The translations under genes and the position numbers were made by a program. From positions 3,311-13,445 of the forward strand of contig DHQI01000059.1 of the NCBI GenBank assembly GCA_002408065.1: a stretch of 10,135 nt of DNA, written 5' to 3'. Below are positions 4,501 through 10,135 of this stretch, one piece after another. The notes under the pieces are model-generated. The model was not told the DNA's origin. It was given only the letters and a program-made list of their open reading frames with translations, and searched no databases. The stretch comes from Bacteroidales bacterium UBA5342 (GTDB lineage Bacteria; Bacteroidota; Bacteroidia; Bacteroidales; UBA5342). Position 1 is the stretch's first letter; each line of letters starts with the position of its first letter.

Positions 4501-6786
4501 TTACAACAACGCTTCAATCTGGTCTTTATTCTCTAAATCAGGAAATTGCTGAAGAATACCGCGGGCCAGATCTTTGACTTTGGCTTGCTGATTCGTTTTG
4601 AGGTAATGGTTCAGCAAGGCTGAATAGTAAGAAATACCTCCAGGGCTTTTATCGATGCATAATTTGAGGTATCGCTCTGTCTTGGCATTGTTCTTCTTAA
4701 AGTCGTACATCATAGCTATATTGTAGAAGATACGCACATTTCCGGGCACTAATTCAGAAGCTTTTATCATGTATTCCAAAGACTCGTCATAACGTTGACG
4801 TTCGGACAAGAACAAAGCATAAGAAAACATCACATTACCATCTTGCGGCTGATACTTCAGGTAGTTTTTGAACAGTTTTTCGGCTTGCTCAAACTTTCCT
4901 TGTGAGTTGTAGACATAAGCCAGATTTACTTTTACAGAATGTAGTAAAGGATCCTGTTTCAAAGCCTTTTCAAAGAATTCACCCGCTTTCTCAAGGTTTC
5001 CTGTGTTGTAATAATAATTACCCAGATTAAACTTACCACCAGGGAAGTCAGCATTATATTCTAAAGCCTTCTTACGTTCAGCCAAGACATCATTCAATAC
5101 CTTTTGATAACTGTTTGAAATCTGTTCTTTAGGCAACACATAGAGTTTATCAGCGGCCTCTATTCTAATGGCTAAACTTCCATCTTTTAATACGGGCAAC
5201 AATTTTTGAATAGCTTCAGGCGAGTCTACAAAGTAATTGCGCACCGCCGTATAACGTATATGATCGTTGGCATGCAGCAGAGCCTCATTCAGTAGCACAC
5301 GGGCACTATCCGGGAAGTTTTGCACCATTTTTTGCAAAGCCAAAGCACGAATAATCTCGGGATAAACCTCATCGGCATAAATCACCTTAAGCATAGGCAA
5401 AGCATCCACCTGATGCTCGTCAGCCATACGGAAAACCGTTCCATATTGCATTTTACGGCTCTCACCATACCATTTATCAATATAAGAGATGGCCCATTCG
5501 GTGCTTTCGTCGGCGTGACACTGATTACAGGCATTAGGCGTCCCAATCTCCTTGGTCAGGCGCGGACGCGGTATGCGGATACTATGATCAGCCCTGAAAT
5601 CGATGCCCATATAAGGCTGCTGCGGCATATGACATTGGATACAGCGGGCCCCCTCGCCCACTTCCATCACTTTACCGTACACATCCCTTACAGGCTGACC
5701 ATCTTCACCAAAACTCTTATGGAAATGGTGCTTTGGCGTGTCATAATCATCAGCCCTGTGACATTGGGTACACAGACGGTTATCGTCAAACAAACGCTGG
5801 GTACTATGCACATTATGGCAGTCATTACACTGTACGTCCTGCATATACATCTTACTCTGAGTAAAGGAGGTGTAGACATAGTCCTCATCCAAGATCTGAC
5901 CATCGACATGATACAAAGGCTCCACAGGCAGGTTGGGCATCATATGGTCATAGATGTTGGCGCTGTGTTCGTAGTCCTTGATACTGGCGCGGCGGGCATG
6001 ACAACGGGCACAATTATCGACATACTGCTTATTATCAATACCACTGGTTTTGACCACCAAACCATAATTGGTATTCAGCGGACGTGCATAATCCGCCATA
6101 TTAGCCCATTCAATATGTTCGGAAGCCGGTCCGTGACAAGCCTCACAACTGACATTTATTTCATCGTAGGTGGTATTATAACTATCGGTCTCTACGTCAT
6201 AATTTTTATCCAGATTAGTGGAGTGACAGTCGGCACACATCGAGTTCCAGTTTTGTGCCTGATTGGTCCAGTGCAACCAATTTGAGGCATCCATATCCTC
6301 GTCTGCATAGAGGGTATCGGCCAAACTGTACCATACACTATCCTCAGTATTCCAAGTGAGTTGCAAGCACTGCAATCGTCCACCCGGGAATTCCACTAAA
6401 TATTGCTGCAAAGGCTCCCAGCCAAAGGTAAATTTGACCTCAAAATCTTCCATTTCGTCCTTCTTGCCAAGCGTATTGACAAAGAAACGGCCCTCTTTTT
6501 TGAAGAAACGGTGGGTGACACCGTCCTTAGTAGTATAGCTTGCATCATTAAAATCGCCGCGCACAGTTGAATCACTCGCATGGGTCATAGCCCTATCGTG
6601 GTGCGAACCTACCCAATCCTGGTACTCATTGTAATGGCATTCTATACAGCTCTCCTTGCCCACAAAATGTGGCTCATCAGATTTTACTGACTGATTAACA
6701 GAATTTATAATAAGATAAAGGGGTAAGGCAAAAATGACCACAACAGCCAGAATGCGGATGTATTTTTTAATTTGTGTATTAGTCAA
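4501..6786 (-). CDS. Membrane-anchored octahaem cytochrome c with HEAT-like and TPR repeats
   Basis: A 761-residue extracytoplasmic electron-transfer protein. Residues 11-29 form one hydrophobic segment, an uncleaved anchor or signal sequence. Eight CXXCH haem-attachment motifs begin at C47, C184, C214, C259, C320, C339, C382 and C420. The segment SHHDRAM (61-67) and the long run after it (FEVKFTFGWEPLQQYLVEFPGGRLQ) match a widespread family of cytochrome c554-like multihaem proteins fused to TPRs; I know of no established function for it. HEAT-like helices (about 465-550) and four TPR units (about 583-717) would bind partners. Haem attachment needs a cytochrome maturation system, not present here. 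The start appears to be TTG (6786): TAG is in frame 12 bases upstream, and the next ATG lies beyond the anchor, at residue 67. The good promoter 24 bp upstream agrees. Nitrogen- or sulfur-oxide reduction is possible but unproven. Confidence 0.9.
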   Translation of the reverse strand: MTNTQIKKYIRILAVVVIFALPLYLIINSVNQSVKSDEPHFVGKESCIECHYNEYQDWVGSHHDRAMTHASDSTVRGDFNDASYTTKDGVTHRFFKKEGRFFVNTLGKKDEMEDFEVKFTFGWEPLQQYLVEFPGGRLQCLQLTWNTEDSVWYSLADTLYADEDMDASNWLHWTNQAQNWNSMCADCHSTNLDKNYDVETDSYNTTYDEINVSCEACHGPASEHIEWANMADYARPLNTNYGLVVKTSGIDNKQYVDNCARCHARRASIKDYEHSANIYDHMMPNLPVEPLYHVDGQILDEDYVYTSFTQSKMYMQDVQCNDCHNVHSTQRLFDDNRLCTQCHRADDYDTPKHHFHKSFGEDGQPVRDVYGKVMEVGEGARCIQCHMPQQPYMGIDFRADHSIRIPRPRLTKEIGTPNACNQCHADESTEWAISYIDKWYGESRKMQYGTVFRMADEHQVDALPMLKVIYADEVYPEIIRALALQKMVQNFPDSARVLLNEALLHANDHIRYTAVRNYFVDSPEAIQKLLPVLKDGSLAIRIEAADKLYVLPKEQISNSYQKVLNDVLAERKKALEYNADFPGGKFNLGNYYYNTGNLEKAGEFFEKALKQDPLLHSVKVNLAYVYNSQGKFEQAEKLFKNYLKYQPQDGNVMFSYALFLSERQRYDESLEYMIKASELVPGNVRIFYNIAMMYDFKKNNAKTERYLKLCIDKSPGGISYYSALLNHYLKTNQQAKVKDLARGILQQFPDLENKDQIEALL

Positions 6787-6810
6787 GTCGTAAAGCTATG
6801 GTTAAGGCCT

Positions 6811-6842
6811 CAAAAGTAATTGAATATTCTGTGAATTGGAAA
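6811..6842 (-). promoter_or_regulatory. Promoter of the multihaem cytochrome gene
   Basis: On the minus strand TACTTTTG (6818-6811) is a perfect TAnnTTTG, with TTTC (6842-6839) 20 bp upstream as a one-mismatch -33. The -7 element ends 24 bp before the TTG start, the same distance seen for other genes here, and supports that start. The -33 region overlaps a run of three 7-bp repeats. Confidence 0.55.
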
Positions 6843-6894
6843 TTGGAAATTGGAAAGTAGAAATTTGAAAGTGGAAAATTGAAAGTGGAAAATT
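6834..6894. repeat. Low-complexity tandem repeats upstream of the cytochrome promoter
   Basis: AATTGGA is repeated three times exactly (6834-6854), followed by degenerate GAAAGT/GAAATT words. Then GAAAGTGGAAAATT is duplicated exactly in tandem (6867-6880 and 6881-6894). The first array overlaps the -33 region of the cytochrome promoter. Copy number could vary by slippage; any effect on expression is inference. The stretch between the aminotransferase stop (6952) and the cytochrome start holds no other gene. Confidence 0.7.
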
Positions 6895-6912
6895 GATACT
6901 GGAAAGTAAATA

Positions 6913-6939
6913 TTAACCCAAGCACCCTTTTAACCCAAG
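6913..6939. repeat. Direct 10-bp repeat after the aminotransferase gene
   Basis: TTAACCCAAG occurs at 6913-6922 and 6930-6939, 17 bp apart, followed by related AACCTA/AACCCTA words. I see no hairpin or T-run here, so it is an intergenic repeat rather than a recognisable terminator. Confidence 0.55.
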
Positions 6940-6951
6940 AACCTACGAACC

Positions 6952-8052
6952 CTAAAAAGCATTCACCACATCAATCACATAATCCACTTCATCATCGCTC
7001 AGGTAAGGCGCTAAAGGCAAACTCACCACTTCGGCACATATCTTTTCCGTCAATGGTTTTTCCAGCATCGCCATCTCACGATAAGCCGGGTGCTGATAAA
7101 TAGGCGTCGGGTAATGCACTTGTGTACCAATCCCATTATCGGACAAATACTGAATAAAACGTTCACGTTCCGGCACACGAACCACAAAAAGATGCCAAAC
7201 GTGGTTCTCTGCAAATTCGTCAACAGGCAACACCACATACGGGTTATCAATACGCTCCCAATAGCGTTCGGCTATAGCACGACGTCGCTCGTTTTCGCTA
7301 TCGAGGTAGTTTAATTTAACACTTAATAAGGCCGCTTGCATCTCATCCAAGCGGGAGTTGACTCCTTTATAAAGGTTGACATATTTCTTTTCTGAGCCAT
7401 AATTAGCTAAAGCCCGAACCACTGCCGCCAAAGCATCATCATCAGTAACCACAGCTCCTCCATCGCCTAAACAGCCCAGATTTTTGGTCGGATAAAAACT
7501 AAAACCGGCCGCATCACCAAAAGTACCGGCACTTTGCTTACCGAGCCTAGCACCTGTAGCCTGTGCATTATCTTCAATTAAAAGTAAATTGCGCTCCTTA
7601 CATATAAACTGTAAAGCCTCCACATCAGACATCAGTCCATAAAGGTTAACCGTCAGAATGGCTTTCGTTTTTGAGTTTATATTCTCCTTAACCTTAAGCA
7701 CATCTATGTTGTACGTTTCAATATCAGGCTCTACTAAAACCGGTACCAATCCACACTCCGAAATGGCCAGAACAGAAGCTATATAGGTATTGGCCGGCAC
7801 AATGACTTCATCGCCTTCTTCCAACTTCCCCATCTCTTTATAGGCCCTAAAAATAAGCGTCAAGGCATCAAGGCCATTGCCCACTCCCACCACATTTTCA
7901 GCTCCTAGGTAGGCGGAGAAATCTTTTTCAAAAGCTTCTACATAAGGCCCCCGCACAAACCATCCGGATTGAATCACCTCATTAGCTTTTGCCTGTAATT
8001 CAGCAGCATAATCCTGGTGCTGACGTTTAAGATCGTAAAAAGGAATATTCAT
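6952..8052 (-). CDS. DegT/DnrJ/EryC1/StrS sugar aminotransferase, FdtB/QdtB-like
   Basis: A 366-residue PLP-dependent aminotransferase of the nucleotide-sugar family. It most likely transfers an amino group from glutamate to C3 of dTDP-3-keto-6-deoxyhexose, yielding a Fuc3N- or Qui3N-type sugar for surface glycan. The fold is complete: VPANTYIAS (85-93), IEDNAQATGA (159-168) with the PLP-pyridine aspartate D161, and FSFYPTKNLGCLGDGGA (184-200) with Schiff-base lysine K190. NSRLDEMQAALL (232-243) and HYPTPIYQHPAY (313-324) are also family motifs. The start IPFYDLKRQ is characteristic. A ketoisomerase-like gene, the enzyme that would make its substrate, lies 1.1 kb away on the other strand. The exact sugar (3-amino galacto or gluco) cannot be settled from sequence alone. 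Other DegT enzymes with different nucleotide sugars remain possible. Confidence 0.88.
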   Translation of the reverse strand: MNIPFYDLKRQHQDYAAELQAKANEVIQSGWFVRGPYVEAFEKDFSAYLGAENVVGVGNGLDALTLIFRAYKEMGKLEEGDEVIVPANTYIASVLAISECGLVPVLVEPDIETYNIDVLKVKENINSKTKAILTVNLYGLMSDVEALQFICKERNLLLIEDNAQATGARLGKQSAGTFGDAAGFSFYPTKNLGCLGDGGAVVTDDDALAAVVRALANYGSEKKYVNLYKGVNSRLDEMQAALLSVKLNYLDSENERRRAIAERYWERIDNPYVVLPVDEFAENHVWHLFVVRVPERERFIQYLSDNGIGTQVHYPTPIYQHPAYREMAMLEKPLTEKICAEVVSLPLAPYLSDDEVDYVIDVVNAF

Positions 8053-8057
8053 AATTC

Positions 8058-8133
8058 AATGAGAAATGAAAAATGTAAGATGTAAAATGAACACTTCGGC
8101 AAGCTCAGTGACCGAAATGAGAAATGAAAAATG
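8058..8133. repeat. Repeat unit bracketing a REP-like hairpin
   Basis: AATGAGAAATGAAAAATG is present twice without change (8058-8075 and 8116-8133). Between the copies is CACTTCGGCAAGCTCAGTGACC (8092-8113), close to a CTTCGACAAGCTCAG-type word that recurs in many bacterial genomes, as I recall. TTCGG (8095-8099) and CCGAA (8112-8116) can pair as a 5-bp stem. It lies in the 108-bp gap between the hydrolase and aminotransferase genes and may serve as a transcript end or stability element for the hydrolase mRNA. Confidence 0.6.
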
Positions 8134-8160
8134 ACAGAGAACCGTTGACTAATACTACGC

Positions 8161-9075
8161 TCATCTGATTAAGTTTTCTGACGTGAGCCATTTCTCTAAA
8201 TGATCAAGCCACAGATTGGTTTTAGCACCTGGTTTTACCCCAAAACCATGGCCTCCTTCCTCTAAAACAACCAAGGTGTTTTTTACACCATTAGCATCCA
8301 AAGCTTTTTTGTATAACTCACTATTGAGAAGCGGTACGGCGCCATCGTCTTGCGCATGAATAAGAAAAGCTTTAGGTGTTTTTTTATCTACCTGCTGCTC
8401 GCAAGAATAGTAGTTTTGTTGCGCAATAGTCCACTCAGGCCCTATCAGGTTTTTGCGCGTTCCCAAATGCGTCACCTTATCGGTAAAAGTAATGACCGGA
8501 TACACTAAAATAGAGAAGGCCGGACGCAGCTTCTTCGCATTCTCATCCACTAAGGGCTCTGTATAAAGCACCGACGCAGAAGCGGCCAAATGTCCTCCTG
8601 CAGAAAAACCAACAATACCAATTTTCTTAACATCAACATTATACTCTTCGGCTTTTTCCCGAATTAACTTAAAGGTTTGCTGCACATCTTGCAAAGGCAC
8701 GATAGACTTATCCTCAAAAGCCTCATCCTTAGGAAGACGGTATTTCAACACAAAAGCGGCAATGCCCCGTTCCTGAAACCATTTCCCCACATTATAACCC
8801 TCAGAATCGATAGACACAATACCATAGCCACCTCCCGGACAAATGACTACTGCCGGTGTTTTTTCATCGGCATTTTCAGGAATCATAGGAAAGAAACACG
8901 GATTGGTAATACCATACAAACGGGCTAAACCATCTTTGCTTTTAGTATCTTGCTCTACCAGATTATTCTCTTTTAATCCGGGAACACCTTCGGGAAATAA
9001 AAATACAGAATCACGTTGTGCCATTACAGAAGAACTAATAATAGAAAGGATAAAAATAATTTTTAGGGTTTTCAT
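8161..9075 (-). CDS. Secreted alpha/beta hydrolase, acetyl-esterase (BD-FAE-like) family
   Basis: A 304-residue esterase-like enzyme. Residues 1-19 form a signal peptide (MKTLKIIFIL..., cleavage near VMA-Q), so it acts in the periplasm or outside. The fold features are PGGGY (80-84) forming the oxyanion hole and GFSAGG (156-161) with nucleophile S158. The acid is D243 or D244 in HAQDDGAVP, and the base is H276 in GGHGFG. Such enzymes in Bacteroidota often remove acetyl or other acyl groups from polysaccharides such as xylan, but no substrate is visible here and no carbohydrate gene adjoins it in the same direction except the aminotransferase. It is divergent from the ketoisomerase gene across overlapping promoters. 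The family is firm; the substrate is unknown. Confidence 0.87.
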   Translation of the reverse strand: MKTLKIIFILSIISSSVMAQRDSVFLFPEGVPGLKENNLVEQDTKSKDGLARLYGITNPCFFPMIPENADEKTPAVVICPGGGYGIVSIDSEGYNVGKWFQERGIAAFVLKYRLPKDEAFEDKSIVPLQDVQQTFKLIREKAEEYNVDVKKIGIVGFSAGGHLAASASVLYTEPLVDENAKKLRPAFSILVYPVITFTDKVTHLGTRKNLIGPEWTIAQQNYYSCEQQVDKKTPKAFLIHAQDDGAVPLLNSELYKKALDANGVKNTLVVLEEGGHGFGVKPGAKTNLWLDHLEKWLTSENLIR

Positions 9076-9097
9076 AGCAGTAAATTATTATTCAGAA

Positions 9098-9129
9098 CAA
9101 AAGTAAGCACAATGATCTTGCTATACAAA
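9098..9129 (-). promoter_or_regulatory. Promoter of the secreted hydrolase gene
   Basis: On the minus strand a perfect TAnnTTTG (TACTTTTG, 9105-9098) lies 20 bp after a perfect TTTG (9129-9126). Its end is 22 bp before the ATG at 9075. This is one of the clearest Bacteroidota promoter matches in the window and interleaves with the opposite promoter. Confidence 0.65.
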
Positions 9130-9150
9130 CCTAAGTTTTATCTATCTTTG
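9118..9150 (+). promoter_or_regulatory. Promoter of the ketoisomerase-like gene
   Basis: TATCTTTG (9143-9150) is a perfect TAnnTTTG on the plus strand, 26 bp before the ATG at 9177. CTTG ending at 9120 stands 22 bp upstream as a one-mismatch -33. The spacer is slightly long. Its -33 lies inside the opposite promoter, so the two could compete. Confidence 0.55.
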
Positions 9151-9176
9151 ACCTACCAAATTAAACACACATTTTA

Positions 9177-9911
9177 ATGAAAGACCAACCGGTTTCAAAA
9201 GTAGCGTTAACAGAAATTGCAGATTATAGAGGAAACCTGAGCTTTGCTGAAGAAGGCAAGCCTATTCCGTTTAAGATTAAAAGTGTGTTTTGGGGAGAAT
9301 TAAGTAAAGAAATTACTTTTCGAGCCAACTCAAAGCTTTTCCTCCTCCCCCTCGACGGAAAAATTACCATCAACAACAATATTAATTTAGAAAGACCATG
9401 CCAGGGAGCCTCCATCACCAATGGAACGATGATATCCCTAAAACCTAACTCTGGGAATACCCTAGTCCTGATCATTTCGGATCAAAAGATTGATGCAAAT
9501 GATAATGCCACACAAAAAAACAGCCTTCTCGCTATGCCAACAAACCATAGCTGCTATGGCCTGAAAGGTCACTTTGCCAATGCCGGCAGCACATTGCCTT
9601 TTGATATCAAAAGGGTGTATTTTACCTATGACATTCCGGAATTTGCTAAACGTGGAGGGCATGCGCATATCTACACTAAAGAAATTGTTTTCCCGGTAAA
9701 AGGTGCCGTCAATGTGGTAACAGATGACAAGCACACTAAGAATACATATCGACTCACCAATAAAAATGAGGGGATATTTTTGGATATTAATTTATGGCGT
9801 GACCTGGAAAACTTTCAGAACAACAGCACTTTACTCGTCATTGCTTCTGAGAATTATTTTGAACCAGACTATATTCGGAATTATCGGGATTATATTATTA
9901 AATCTTCTTAG
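9177..9911 (+). CDS. Two-domain FdtA/WxcM-like sugar 3,4-ketoisomerase
   Basis: A 244-residue cupin protein made of two related halves, each resembling the FdtA/QdtA dTDP-4-keto-6-deoxyglucose 3,4-ketoisomerase family. The C-terminal half (about 125-241) is close to consensus: PFDIKRVYFTYDIP (141-154), RGGHAH (159-164) with paired histidines H162 and H164, LWRDLENF (206-213) and NYFEPDYIRNY (226-236). The N-terminal half (about 7-103) keeps the fold signature (DYRGNLSF, IPFKIKSVFWG) but lacks the RGGHAH motif, reading SKEITFRANSK instead, and is probably not catalytic. The product would be a 3-keto sugar for the nearby DegT aminotransferase. Standard enzymes are about half this length. The next gene starts 44 bp downstream and is probably co-transcribed. 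A promoter precedes the ATG. The product stereochemistry is not known. Confidence 0.85.
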   Translation: MKDQPVSKVALTEIADYRGNLSFAEEGKPIPFKIKSVFWGELSKEITFRANSKLFLLPLDGKITINNNINLERPCQGASITNGTMISLKPNSGNTLVLIISDQKIDANDNATQKNSLLAMPTNHSCYGLKGHFANAGSTLPFDIKRVYFTYDIPEFAKRGGHAHIYTKEIVFPVKGAVNVVTDDKHTKNTYRLTNKNEGIFLDINLWRDLENFQNNSTLLVIASENYFEPDYIRNYRDYIIKSS

Positions 9912-9955
9912 CAAACATCATCTAATCAAACAACAGTATAAAATTTAACCTCAAT

Positions 9956-10135
9956 ATGAATATGATAGACACTACAAGTGAAGTGAAAATTAATAAACTT
10001 TATAATTCTGATGATGTTGACACTAGAAACACTTTACAAGATTTGTTTAGTACGTCACCGATTCCAAAAGAAGAATTATTTAACAACATAGGCTTATTTT
10101 TAGATAGAAGAACAATATCACGATTCTTATTTATT
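9956..10135 (+). CDS. Start of a gene, possibly TylF/MycF-like methyltransferase (partial)
   Basis: The frame opens at ATG 9956 and runs off the right edge with 60 residues visible. A second ATG two codons later (9962) is an alternative start. The segment IPKEELFNNIGLFLDRRTISRFLFI resembles the N-terminal stretch before the methyltransferase core in TylF-like proteins of glycan clusters, which are sometimes annotated as carnitine CoA-transferases. No cofactor-binding motif lies in the window, so the call rests on this stretch only. It is 44 bp after the ketoisomerase and on the same strand, so an operon for a surface sugar is likely. Confidence 0.4.
   Translation, partial: MNMIDTTSEVKINKLYNSDDVDTRNTLQDLFSTSPIPKEELFNNIGLFLDRRTISRFLFI

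Noticed and set aside
5320..6285. Long open frame (321 codons) on the plus strand within the cytochrome gene
   Set aside because: It is antisense to the haem-binding region. Its product is an isoleucine/threonine/histidine-rich sequence without domain signatures, and the minus-strand gene has eight CXXCH motifs. It is a mirror of biased codon use.
6834..6894. Possible CRISPR array
   Set aside because: Units are 7 and 14 bp, directly adjacent without unique spacers, and no cas genes are nearby.

Overview
The window looks like a chromosomal segment from a member of the Bacteroidota, possibly a marine Marinilabiliales-type or related lineage. The taxon is inferred from several signs. Promoters fit the Bacteroidota pattern (TTTG, about 19-20 bp, TAnnTTTG). 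Shine-Dalgarno sequences are weak or absent. ORF6N-domain genes are present, and AT-rich degenerate repeats of the kind littering these genomes fill the gaps. No rRNA, tRNA or CRISPR array was seen.

Left part (1-1952): the integration end of a probable mobile element, visibly more A+T-rich than the genes from about 4.5 to 9 kb. A tyrosine recombinase runs off the left edge. It is translationally coupled (ATGA overlap) to a DNA-binding protein with an N-terminal zinc-ribbon-like motif and three excisionase-type helix-turn-helix units. Upstream lies a 240-bp control region with a candidate promoter, a tandem 11-bp repeat at the likely transcription start, and a terminator hairpin. This module abuts the last codons of mnmE, whose final 18 bp closely resemble the attB core that Salmonella Genomic Island 1 uses in trmE/thdF. 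The element probably extends left of the window; its far end is not visible.

Middle (1950-6786): an intact mnmE (tRNA wobble-uridine modification GTPase), an intact ORF6N-domain gene, and a second ORF6N copy decayed at its 5' end. The two ORF6N copies share an almost unchanged 3' tail. Next comes a large gene for a membrane-anchored eight-haem cytochrome c with C-terminal TPR repeats. It apparently starts at TTG, and a well-placed promoter supports that start.

Right part (6952-10135): sugar and cell-surface functions. A DegT-family sugar aminotransferase (FdtB/QdtB-like) and a secreted alpha/beta hydrolase lie on the minus strand. A two-domain FdtA/WxcM-like sugar 3,4-ketoisomerase lies on the plus strand, followed by the start of a probable methyltransferase-like gene. 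The ketoisomerase and aminotransferase together would supply a dTDP-3-amino-3,6-dideoxyhexose for surface glycan. The hydrolase and ketoisomerase genes diverge from a 101-bp gap holding two interleaved Bacteroidota promoters. Only the second domain of the ketoisomerase keeps the catalytic histidine motif.
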